From the IMG/VR virus record IMGVR_UViG_3300044638_008875, positions 1-30,793 of that record: a stretch of DNA of 30,793 nt; one strand, given 5' to 3'. This DNA is from a virus. Shown piece by piece: positions 7,948 through 13,923 of the stretch (position 1 is the first letter of the stretch; the number at the start of each line of letters is the position of its first letter). The notes under the pieces were generated by a model, which made no database searches, was not told the DNA's origin, and saw only the letters and a list, made by a program, of their open reading frames with translations. The position numbers and the translations under genes are program-made.

Positions 7948-8528
7948 TCTTGAATTATTGTATATAAAGCATTTCCGTTTGAATTTTGATTACCCAAAGT
8001 TTCAATATATTTAAAAGCTTCAGATTTTTTAATTTCTGATAATTTTTCTTGTATAAAATTAGCTTGTTCGTCTGCTAATGTAAAAGTAATTTGTTGAAAT
8101 GGTTCTTTATCACCATTAGCTAGTTCTGGCATATCAACTTCAATATTCATATCAGGAACTTCAAGTCCCCACTCGTTTATCTCTTCTAATTCAAAATTAT
8201 TTGCCAATAAATCCCAATCCCACTGCCCTGCTGTATTTGCATTGGCTCGCACTAAAACTTCTTCCTCTTGTTTAGGGGTTAGCATTCTATCAGGGACATA
8301 AACATCGACTTCAGTATCGCCAAGCTGTTTTAGCTTCATAGTTCGTGCGTGGCCACTTAAAATCGTGCCGTCTTGATTAATATTTATCGGTTGCATAAAG
8401 CCAATCGAGTTAATAGAATTTTCCAAATCCTTCATTCCCTTATCAGTAAACTGGCGAGGGTTTTTAGGGTGTGGTTTTAAATCAGCCAATTTTCTTTTTT
8501 CTATTTTCCAAGTTATTCTTTTTTGCAT
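7926..8528 (-). CDS. ParB-like N-terminal domain protein
   Basis: A 200-residue protein with a ParB/sulfiredoxin-fold domain at residues 10-115: LADLKPHPKNPRQFTDKGMK, SIGFMQPININQDGTILSGH followed by ARTMKLKQLG, and RANANTAGQWDWDLLANNF. The C-terminal part (ITFTLADEQANFIQEKLSEI and beyond) occurs in related phage proteins. Such proteins are common in phages next to DNA methylases or other modification genes and are not partition proteins; some ParB-fold proteins have nuclease or NTPase activity. It is the first gene of the leftward late operon and overlaps the Mom-like gene by 22 bases, which supports a joint role in DNA modification (inference). Confidence 0.82.
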   Translation of the reverse strand: MQKRITWKIEKRKLADLKPHPKNPRQFTDKGMKDLENSINSIGFMQPININQDGTILSGHARTMKLKQLGDTEVDVYVPDRMLTPKQEEEVLVRANANTAGQWDWDLLANNFELEEINEWGLEVPDMNIEVDMPELANGDKEPFQQITFTLADEQANFIQEKLSEIKKSEAFKYIETLGNQNSNGNALYTIIQEWDRLNK

Positions 8529-8554
8529 ACATTTATTAGTTTATTAATAATAAT

Positions 8555-8582
8555 ATATTAGTTGCAAAGTAATAAAAGTCAA
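8555..8582 (-). promoter_or_regulatory. Leftward promoter for the late operon
   Basis: On the minus strand TTGACT (8582-8577) and TAATAT (8560-8555) are separated by 16 bases, with C before the -35 box. Transcription would begin near 8548, about 20 bases before the ParB-like start codon. It is the only clear promoter upstream of the whole leftward gene set. Late phage promoters often need a phage activator; none is identified here. Confidence 0.6.
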
Positions 8583-8602
8583 GTGTTATTTATTATTTGC
8601 AT

Positions 8603-8627
8603 TTTTTTTAAATTTTATTTAAAAAAA
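8603..8627. repeat. 25-base AT-rich dyad, copy 1
   Basis: TTTTTTTAAA and TTTAAAAAAA are perfect ten-base arms around TTTTA. The identical 25 bases recur at 13175-13199, and a shorter reversed-centre variant occurs at 12263-12284, in all three cases just upstream of a -35 box. It may act as an UP element, an activator site or a bidirectional terminator of the preceding transcript. Confidence 0.6.
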
Positions 8628-8630
8628 GTG

Positions 8631-8658
8631 TTGACAACATAAAAAGATGATTTATATT
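8631..8658 (+). promoter_or_regulatory. Rightward promoter of the ibrAB-like operon
   Basis: TTGACA at 8631-8636, 16 bases, then TATATT at 8653-8658. The box sequences and spacing match the promoters at 12291 and 13203. The expected start lies in or just before the palindrome at 8665-8678, so a bound repressor would block initiation. Confidence 0.7.
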
Positions 8659-8664
8659 AACCTT

Positions 8665-8678
8665 ATCGAAATTTCGAT
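8665..8678. promoter_or_regulatory. Palindromic operator ATCGAAATTTCGAT
   Basis: A perfect 14-base palindrome seven bases after the -10 box. Close relatives occur in the same place after the promoters at 12291, 13203 and (diverged) 22582. The repeated position makes a dimeric regulator site likely. The regulator itself is not identified. Confidence 0.65.
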
Positions 8679-8703
8679 TATTAATTAACAACTACTTAAA
8701 ACT

Positions 8704-8979
8704 ATGTGGAAACAAATTACAGCAAATTCTAATCTAATTCAAACCGAAACCGAAAAAGCGGTTTTAATCAAATTACCAAAAAAAGAGTTAATGTTTTGGC
8801 ATCCTGCTAAGCTTGTAAGAACCAATGGCAAATCAAGCTATCGTTTAACCTTTAGCTACACCGACGAATTTAAATTCAAATGCTTTAGAAATGGCAAGGG
8901 AAAAACAACATCTTTTACTAAAATAGAAGAGGTCGAGTATACCGCAAAGCAAATAGAAGAGATATTTAACAAAGAGTAA
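8704..8979 (+). CDS. Small unknown protein, first gene of the ibrAB-like operon
   Basis: A 91-residue, basic, beta-rich protein of unknown function. The segment [20 protein letters not shown], then WHPAKLV resembles IIHQTAKATLFLFSETEIWL, then PNSRF in the next protein, which suggests that the two are diverged relatives of one fold (QT-x-KA followed by two strands and W/P). The ATG lies 26 bases after the operator. No catalytic motif is seen. It may be an accessory or regulatory part of the operon. Confidence 0.75.
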   Translation: MWKQITANSNLIQTETEKAVLIKLPKKELMFWHPAKLVRTNGKSSYRLTFSYTDEFKFKCFRNGKGKTTSFTKIEEVEYTAKQIEEIFNKE

Positions 8980-8980
8980 T

Positions 8981-9238
8981 ATGCAAGAAAAGAAACCTTG
9001 GGTTCGTGCTAAATACAAAGATATTATTCACCAAACTGCAAAAGCAACATTATTCTTATTTAGCGAAACGGAAATATGGTTGCCAAATTCAAGATTTAGG
9101 TTTGGTAAAAACAATTATATCAATCTGCCCGAAGATTTGGCGGTAGAAAAAAGAATAAACTGGAGCGATATTTATCACCAGCCAGATAAGATTGAGCCGA
9201 TTTTCAATCAGCAAGCAATTGAGGAATTGAAAATATGA
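8981..9238 (+). CDS. Small unknown protein, probable relative of the preceding one
   Basis: An 85-residue protein starting one base after the preceding stop codon. It shares the pattern HQTAKATLFLFSETEIWLPN with the preceding protein and ends in a helical segment (FNQQAIEELKI). The last four bases overlap the start of the IbrA-like gene (ATGA), so the three genes are translationally coupled. I do not recognise a named family. A role linked to the downstream PAPS-reductase-like protein is inferred only from the coupling. Confidence 0.75.
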   Translation: MQEKKPWVRAKYKDIIHQTAKATLFLFSETEIWLPNSRFRFGKNNYINLPEDLAVEKRINWSDIYHQPDKIEPIFNQQAIEELKI

Positions 9239-10527
9239 AAAAATATTTAGATACGAATGTTTATGAGGCTTCGCAAGATAGATTGAAATTTATTTTTGAT
9301 AATTTCGAGCGAGTTTATTTATCTTTTAGTGGCGGCAAAGATAGCGGGGTAATGCTTAACCTTACCCTTGATTATATGCGAGCTAATAATATTAAAGAAA
9401 AAATAGGGGTTTTAGTAGTCGATTTAGAAGGGCAATACAAGGCAACAATTGACTATATCTTAAACACTATTGACAGCAACCTTGACTTAATAGAGCCTTA
9501 TTTTGTTTGCCTTCCTCTTACTCTTCGTAATGCCGTTAGTGTCTTTAACCCTTTTTGGACTTGCTGGGATAGTGAGCAACAAGACAAGTGGATAAGGCAA
9601 ATGCCAATTCGTGACTATGTTATTTCTAGTCTTGATTATTTTGATTTTTTTAAAGAAAAAATGGAGTTTGAGGAATTTACACCAGCCTTTGGCAAGTGGT
9701 TTTCACAAGGAAAAACAACAGCTTGTTTAGTTGGCATTAGGAGCGATGAGAGTTTAAATAGATACCGAACAATTGCTAGTAAAGAAAAAAAGATGTTTCA
9801 AGATAAAATTTGGACTACTGCAATAAATCAAAATCTTTTTAATTGTTACCCTATTTACGACTGGACTACTGAAGATATATGGGTTGGCAATGCTAAATTT
9901 AACTGGGATTACAACAAAGTTTATGATTTGTTTTGGAAAGCTGGCTTGTCAATTACTAATCAAAGAATTTGTCAACCTTATGGCGACGATCAAAGAATAG
10001 GATTAGCATTGTTTCGAGTAATAGAGCAGGACACTTGGGCTAAGGTTGTTAATAGAGTATCAGGAGCTAATTTTGGCAATATCTATTGTGGCGAGAAAAT
10101 TATGGGATATGGCAAGGTAAAATTGCCAAAAGGTAATACTTGGAAAAGTTATACAAAATTATTGCTTTCAACATTACCGCCAGAGCTTTCAATTCACTAT
10201 AAGAAAAGATTTATAAAGTTTATGAAATATTGGAATAAAAAAGGCTGTCCAGTTCGTAATAATCTTGAAAACAAATTGCCAGAAGGTGCAAAAATATTAG
10301 AAAAAACATCTACAAGAGGCAAAAAAGATAAAAAGCTTTTAGTCTATACAAAAATTAATGATTGTCTAGATGCGAAAATTGAAAGTGCAAAATTAGCTCC
10401 GACTTGGCGGAGAATGGCAATTTGTATTCTTAAAAACGATCATTTATGCAAAACAATTTCATTTACTCAAACTAAACAACAGCAAGAGCGAATGAAAGAA
10501 TTATTAACAAAATACAAAAATTTATAA
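9235..10527 (+). CDS. ibrA: IbrA-like PAPS reductase-family (DUF3440) protein
   Basis: A 430-residue protein. The N-terminal PP-loop ATPase/adenylyl-transfer motif is YLSFSGGKDSGVMLNLTLDY. Further family segments are TACLVGIRSDESLNRYRTIA, YPIYDWTTEDIWVG, and the DUF3440-type C-terminal part (QRIGLALFRVIEQDTWAKVV, then NRVSGANFGNIYCGEKIMGY). IbrA of enteric bacteria is known with IbrB as a regulator of prophage genes; the biochemical reaction is unsettled. The PP-loop fold is shared with DndC and SspD, which act in DNA phosphorothioation. An ATP-dependent sulfur or adenylation step on nucleic acid is possible but is inference. It is followed by its usual ParB-fold partner with a one-base overlap. 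Confidence 0.87.
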   Translation: MKKYLDTNVYEASQDRLKFIFDNFERVYLSFSGGKDSGVMLNLTLDYMRANNIKEKIGVLVVDLEGQYKATIDYILNTIDSNLDLIEPYFVCLPLTLRNAVSVFNPFWTCWDSEQQDKWIRQMPIRDYVISSLDYFDFFKEKMEFEEFTPAFGKWFSQGKTTACLVGIRSDESLNRYRTIASKEKKMFQDKIWTTAINQNLFNCYPIYDWTTEDIWVGNAKFNWDYNKVYDLFWKAGLSITNQRICQPYGDDQRIGLALFRVIEQDTWAKVVNRVSGANFGNIYCGEKIMGYGKVKLPKGNTWKSYTKLLLSTLPPELSIHYKKRFIKFMKYWNKKGCPVRNNLENKLPEGAKILEKTSTRGKKDKKLLVYTKINDCLDAKIESAKLAPTWRRMAICILKNDHLCKTISFTQTKQQQERMKELLTKYKNL

Positions 10528-11030
10528 TGAAAAGTCCAGTCTACAATGTTATTGCAGTTTCAGTAGAAAAAATACAAGCTAATGCATACAACCCTAACAG
10601 TGTTGCTTCGCCTGAGATGAAGTTGCTATATGAATCAATCTTGAATGATGGCTACACAATGCCAATTGTTTGTTATTATTTAGCAGATATTGATAAATAT
10701 GAGATAGTGGACGGCTTCCACAGATACACAATTATCAATAAACACAAAGATATTTACGAAAGAGAGGGCGGAAAATTACCAGTTGTAGTAATAGAAAAAG
10801 ATATTAGCAACAGAATGGCTTCGACTATTAGACATAATAGGGCTAGGGGTTCGCACTCAGTAGACTTGATGTCAAATATTGTTGCCGAGCTATTAGAAAT
10901 GGGTAAAAGCGATAAATGGATTGCTAAACATCTTGGAATGGATGCCGACGAGCTTTTAAGATTAAAACAAATTACAGGTCTAGCTTCATTATTTAAAGAT
11001 AAGGAATTTTCTAAATCTTGGGAAGTTTAG
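10527..11030 (+). CDS. ibrB: IbrB-like ParB-domain protein
   Basis: A 167-residue ParB-fold protein: VEKIQANAYNPNSVASPEMK, DGYTMPIVCYYLADIDKYEI, the conserved VDGFHRYTII, and the family segment STIRHNRARGSHSVDLMSNI. The C-terminal helices (GKSDKWIAKHLGMDADELLR) look like a DNA-binding HTH. It overlaps ibrA by one base and the helicase by 13, so the three are one coupled unit. IbrB is the known partner of IbrA. It differs from the ParB-like protein at 7926-8528, which has a different C-terminal half. Confidence 0.87.
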   Translation: MKSPVYNVIAVSVEKIQANAYNPNSVASPEMKLLYESILNDGYTMPIVCYYLADIDKYEIVDGFHRYTIINKHKDIYEREGGKLPVVVIEKDISNRMASTIRHNRARGSHSVDLMSNIVAELLEMGKSDKWIAKHLGMDADELLRLKQITGLASLFKDKEFSKSWEV

Positions 11031-12262
11031 TAGTAAAAAATTTTGATTATCAAAAACAAGCGGTCGATAAGCTAAGCAAGTTAAAAGCAGGCATCTTATT
11101 TATGTCGATGGGGACAGGCAAAACAAAGGTTGCAATGGACTTGGTGTTATCAAAACAGAATGATATCGATTGCATAATTTGGATTGCCCCTGCCTCGCTT
11201 ATAAAATCACAATCTTATGTTGCAGAAATAGAAAAATGGAGCTTTGGCTTAACAAAACAAATTCATTATTTCTCAATCGAGAGCATTGCTAGTAGCGACA
11301 GCAAATACCTTAATCTTATAAATCTTGCTAAAAATAGCTTCTGCATTGTCGACGAAAGCATAACAATAAAGAACTCTACAGCTAAAAGAACCGAGCGACT
11401 TATTAACAATTGGCATTTATTCAAGTTTAGGCTAATACTAAACGGAACACCAATCACCAATAGCTTGTTAGATTTATACTCGCAGGTGCAATTTATTCAC
11501 CCTAAAATCTTGGCAATGACAGAGACACAATTTGCCAATAATTTCTTGATATACAAAAAAGAAGGATACCGAAGTTATGCTAGAGGTAATAAATCATTTA
11601 ACGAGCAAGCATTAATTGAGATTATCAAGCCGTATATTTTTGATGCGGAATTGCAAATAGATGCAAAAATAAAGTATATTGATTTTCAATGCTATCTTAA
11701 CTCAATCGAGCGAGGCGAGTATAATGCTTATAAAAAACAGGTTTTAGAATATAAATTTGATGATAACAACAGCTTTTTAGCAATAGCTCAAGCCCTACAG
11801 CACCATTACACCGAGAAATGTTTTGATAAATTAGAAAAATTTACGGAATTAGTCAAGACAATCGAGGGTCAGGTTATTATCTATGTTAAATATATCAGCG
11901 AACTAGATTACCTAAAAGCAAATTATGATTGTGTTGAATATTCTGGCAGGTGTAAAGACGGAATAGAATTATTCAAAAACGGAGCGAAAATACTTATTTG
12001 CACTTACGGAAGCGGTAGCTTGGGGCATAATTTACAATTTTGCAACAATATTATTTATTTATCACAAACATTTGATTACAAAGACAAAGAGCAAAGCCTA
12101 CACAGGATATATCGAATTGGTCAAAAAAAACAATGCAATATCTATAATTTTTATGTAAATACTGGACTTGAGGATATTATTAAAAGCAGTCTAGACAAGA
12201 AAATTAACACTCTAGCCGAGATAAAAAACTGCATATCGAAAGAAAATATTAAAAATTTATAA
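11018..12262 (+). CDS. SNF2-type helicase/translocase (TTG start)
   Basis: A 414-residue superfamily 2 ATPase. Motif I is FMSMGTGKTKVAMDLV, motif II CIVDESITIKN, motif III LILNGTPITNSLLDLYSQVQ. The C-terminal RecA-like domain has GAKILICTYGSGSLGHNLQF (motif V) and QSLHRIYRIGQKKQCNIYNF (motif VI), which are typical of SNF2 proteins. It is short for the family and lacks accessory domains. No ATG is near the N-terminus; TTG at 11018, preceded by AAGGA, gives GSLVVKNFDYQKQAVDKL. The 13-base overlap with ibrB supports it. It may move along or remodel DNA for the IbrA/IbrB pair or for replication. Confidence 0.88.
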   Translation: MGSLVVKNFDYQKQAVDKLSKLKAGILFMSMGTGKTKVAMDLVLSKQNDIDCIIWIAPASLIKSQSYVAEIEKWSFGLTKQIHYFSIESIASSDSKYLNLINLAKNSFCIVDESITIKNSTAKRTERLINNWHLFKFRLILNGTPITNSLLDLYSQVQFIHPKILAMTETQFANNFLIYKKEGYRSYARGNKSFNEQALIEIIKPYIFDAELQIDAKIKYIDFQCYLNSIERGEYNAYKKQVLEYKFDDNNSFLAIAQALQHHYTEKCFDKLEKFTELVKTIEGQVIIYVKYISELDYLKANYDCVEYSGRCKDGIELFKNGAKILICTYGSGSLGHNLQFCNNIIYLSQTFDYKDKEQSLHRIYRIGQKKQCNIYNFYVNTGLEDIIKSSLDKKINTLAEIKNCISKENIKNL

Positions 12263-12284
12263 TTTTTTTAAATAAAATTTAAAA
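12263..12284. repeat. AT-rich dyad upstream of a -35 box, variant copy
   Basis: TTTTTTTAAATAAAATTTAAAA. The core TTTAAATAAAATTTAAA is the exact reverse complement of the 17-base core found at 8603-8627 and 13175-13199. It directly follows the helicase stop codon and precedes TTGACA by six bases. Confidence 0.5.
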
Positions 12285-12290
12285 TAACCG

Positions 12291-12318
12291 TTGACACAAT
12301 AAAAAAAGCATTTATATT
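12291..12318 (+). promoter_or_regulatory. Promoter of the small early genes at 12371
   Basis: TTGACA at 12291-12296, 16-base spacer, TATATT at 12313-12318. The layout is identical to the promoter at 8631, including the AAAAAAGnATTTATATTAA spacer end. Confidence 0.7.
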
Positions 12319-12323
12319 AATGA

Positions 12324-12337
12324 TATCGATTTCGATA
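12324..12337. promoter_or_regulatory. Palindromic operator TATCGATTTCGATA
   Basis: Half-sites TATCGA and TCGATA flank TT, five bases after the -10 box. The half-sites are the same as at 8665 and 13236, but the spacing is two bases shorter, which may change affinity or place the two monomers on different faces of the helix. Confidence 0.6.
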
Positions 12338-12370
12338 ATTTGCAACTTAAAAAAACAAACTAAAAACAAA

Positions 12371-12616
12371 ATGAAAAAACTAATGTTAATAAATCTATTA
12401 TTAAAGACAGTAGATGCCGTCGATACTAATACTCAATTATTATTAAGAAATATTAATGCCGACGAAGTTTTAAAAGAGGGCGGCTTAGATTTTATTAAAG
12501 ATTTTGCCGCAATTAATTATTTACAAGTAGAGATACTAGAAAAAATTAAAAAAGAATTAGACGATTTGGCGGATGCCGAAGCCGAAGCATTGTATCAACT
12601 AAAAATGAACTCGTAA
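12371..12616 (+). CDS. Small helical protein of unknown function
   Basis: An 81-residue acidic, mainly helical protein (LLLKTVDAVDTNTQLLLRNI; KKELDDLADAEAEALYQL). An in-frame ATG at 12320 would place the operator inside the coding sequence and at the transcription start, so the ATG at 12371, after an A-rich leader (AAAACAAACTAAAAACAAA), is preferred. The stop codon shares one base with the next start codon (TAATG). No family is recognised. Confidence 0.7.
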   Translation: MKKLMLINLLLKTVDAVDTNTQLLLRNINADEVLKEGGLDFIKDFAAINYLQVEILEKIKKELDDLADAEAEALYQLKMNS

Positions 12617-12948
12617 TGTTAGAAAAAATCAAAACCGAACAATTAGCTAAAGCCACAGAATTTGTGGCTAGCTATGATATTAACCAGCTCAAGAATAGTA
12701 TCGGGAGCTATTACAAGACTAATGCTTATATTAATTATGCAATAGGCAAAATGGAAAATGAAGGCAAAGAAATAATAAACTCGAGAATGCTAGCTCGCCA
12801 ACTAAAATTTAAAAAATATTTTGATATTGTCAAAAAGCATAATTTAACCATTGGCGACGAAGCAGAAATTATGAAATTGTGTAAAATCAACAGGAATGAT
12901 TGCATTCTTTTTTGTTATTATCTTCTTGCAAAAACTAACTCAAACTAA
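12616..12948 (+). CDS. Unknown helical protein
   Basis: A 110-residue basic helical protein coupled to the preceding gene by TAATG. It contains INSRMLARQLKFKKYFDIV, then KKHNLTIGDEAEIMKLCK, and ends in a more hydrophobic cysteine-containing segment (CILFCYYLLAKTNSN). No known family or motif is recognised. A DNA-binding role is possible from its charge but not supported further. Confidence 0.7.
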   Translation: MLEKIKTEQLAKATEFVASYDINQLKNSIGSYYKTNAYINYAIGKMENEGKEIINSRMLARQLKFKKYFDIVKKHNLTIGDEAEIMKLCKINRNDCILFCYYLLAKTNSN

Positions 12949-12950
12949 CT

Positions 12951-13163
12951 ATGAAACTAAAAATAATTTTAACATTCCTTTTTATCGCTGGCTGTAGTGA
13001 AGAGATTTATAAAGCTAACGAAAATCTTAAGGCAGAAGATGTAGTAATAAGACCAGAAGATGTCGACGGCTTCGATTGTGTTGGTGGCTATTGCACTGCA
13101 AAAAATATCGAGTGCAACGAGACACGGTGTGTCTATGAAAGCAATTTAGAAAGTGTTTATTAA
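12951..13163 (+). CDS. Small cysteine-rich lipoprotein
   Basis: A 70-residue protein with a short signal sequence (MKLKIILTFLFIAGC) ending in a lipobox-like FIAGC, so the mature form would begin at Cys15 and be lipid-anchored. The mature part is acidic and has four further cysteines (FDCVGGYCTAKNIECNETRC), which could form two disulfides outside the cytoplasm. Small phage lipoproteins can act in superinfection exclusion or as outer spanins. This gene lies among early genes and not beside a recognisable lysis gene, so exclusion is somewhat more likely (inference). Confidence 0.75.
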   Translation: MKLKIILTFLFIAGCSEEIYKANENLKAEDVVIRPEDVDGFDCVGGYCTAKNIECNETRCVYESNLESVY

Positions 13164-13174
13164 AAAATTTAAAC

Positions 13175-13199
13175 TTTTTTTAAATTTTATTTAAAAAAA
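13175..13199. repeat. 25-base AT-rich dyad, copy 2
   Basis: Identical over all 25 bases to 8603-8627 and again just upstream (three bases) of a TTGACA box. In an AT-rich genome simple runs are common, but an exact 25-base match in the same position relative to a promoter is unlikely to be chance. Confidence 0.6.
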
Positions 13200-13202
13200 C
13201 CC

Positions 13203-13230
13203 TTGACAAAATAAAAAAAGAGTTCATAAT
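13203..13230 (+). promoter_or_regulatory. Promoter upstream of the gene at 13286
   Basis: TTGACA at 13203-13208, 16-base spacer, CATAAT at 13225-13230. Same layout as the promoters at 8631 and 12291. Confidence 0.7.
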
Positions 13231-13235
13231 AAAGA

Positions 13236-13251
13236 TATCGAAATTTCGATA
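13236..13251. promoter_or_regulatory. Palindromic operator TATCGAAATTTCGATA
   Basis: A perfect 16-base palindrome five bases after the -10 box. It contains the full 14-base palindrome found at 8665-8678 and is the longest member of the set. Confidence 0.7.
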
Positions 13252-13285
13252 ATTAACAAATTAAAAAACAAACTATGAAAACATT

Positions 13286-13504
13286 ATGAAAATAATAATT
13301 AATGACTACTTCAGCATCGTAAAAAAACCTGCTGGAGTAGACAATGATATTATCCTTGCCGATGATATTGGAGTGGTGGAGCAAGAATTTCTTGACACTG
13401 CGGAACAAAAAATAACTAACGAAAATGGCGAGGTTGTCAATATTTATGAGGTTTTAGGATCGCTTAAAATTGACGGCAAAACTATTTATTTTATTAAAAT
13501 TTAA
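13286..13504 (+). CDS. Small unknown protein
   Basis: A 72-residue acidic, beta-rich protein (MKIIINDYFSIVKKPAGVDN; then KIDGKTIYFIKI at the C-terminus). No family is recognised. It is the first gene after an operator-controlled promoter; a tiny frame (ATGAAAACATTATGA at 13275) precedes it. After the stop codon, another frame stays open to 13641 without an ATG. Confidence 0.65.
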   Translation: MKIIINDYFSIVKKPAGVDNDIILADDIGVVEQEFLDTAEQKITNENGEVVNIYEVLGSLKIDGKTIYFIKI

Positions 13505-13642
13505 TAATTAAACAAAATGATAATCATTATCAAGAAATTTTTGAAAGTTTTAAAGTTGCAACATCAGCAATCGGCTTGGTGCATTTGAATCAACTAGTTA
13601 ATGAAACAGGACAGGAAAAATTTAGAATAATTCATAAATAAC
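13505..13642 (+). other. Open but ATG-less stretch after the gene at 13286
   Basis: From 13507 one frame encodes IKQNDNHYQEIFESFKVATS, then AIGLVHLNQLVNETGQEKFR and IIHK before a stop codon. The composition looks protein-like, but there is no ATG, GTG or TTG near its beginning. It could be a remnant of a gene that lost its start, or the second half of the preceding gene after a frameshift. Too weak to call as a gene. Confidence 0.3.
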
Positions 13643-13670
13643 TTGACTTATTTTTTTAATCAATAATAAT
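13643..13670 (+). promoter_or_regulatory. Promoter of the replication gene block
   Basis: TTGACT at 13643-13648 (preceded by C), 16-base spacer, AATAAT at 13665-13670. The start would be near 13677. A TTG codon at 13675 could in principle begin translation, but it would coincide with the transcription start. Confidence 0.55.
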
Positions 13671-13680
13671 CTTATTGTCT

Positions 13681-13718
13681 TGTGTCAAATTTTTGTTTGA
13701 AATCAGTTATTTGGCACA
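13681..13718. promoter_or_regulatory. Dyad in the leader of the replication block
   Basis: TGTGTCAAAT and ATTTGGCACA can pair over ten positions (one G-U in RNA) around an 18-base loop. It lies just after the expected transcription start and could be an operator or a leader hairpin. It differs in sequence from the ATCGA operators. Confidence 0.4.
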
Positions 13719-13743
13719 GGGCAACCAATCAATACAGGACACA

Positions 13744-13923
13744 ATGATAAACGAGATCACACGACAAAAGAATAGACAAATTGCAAGAACTCTTGACGAC
13801 TTGGCGGATTTAAAACTTCCTAAACTTGTTGAAGATAGAATTAAGCAAGGGTTCTATGATTTTGCAGAAAATCTTATTAAATTAATACAGGCTACTCAAA
13901 ATGACAAATCAAGCAATAAATAA
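13744..13923 (+). CDS. Small helical protein before the replication initiator
   Basis: A 59-residue helical protein starting at the ATG at 13744 (MINEITRQKNRQIARTLDDL). A longer version from TTG at 13675 is less likely because the promoter's start site would fall there. The end overlaps the next gene by 23 bases. The sequence is basic at the N-terminus and acidic in the middle (DDLADLKLPKLVEDRIKQGF). No family is recognised; a small regulatory protein is possible. Confidence 0.6.
   Translation: MINEITRQKNRQIARTLDDLADLKLPKLVEDRIKQGFYDFAENLIKLIQATQNDKSSNK

Noticed and set aside
9235-11030. Direct assignment of the IbrA/IbrB-like pair as a Dnd phosphorothioation system
   Set aside because: No DndD/E or SspA/B/C partner is present; the resemblance is at fold level only, so it is kept as a hypothesis.
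12320-12370. An upstream ATG that would extend the gene at 12371
   Set aside because: It would place the -10/operator region and the transcription start within the coding sequence; the later ATG has the A-rich leader typical of this genome.
13480-13515. Programmed -1 frameshift joining the gene at 13286 to the open stretch behind it
   Set aside because: No X-XXY-YYZ slippery site lies in the correct frame and no downstream hairpin is visible.
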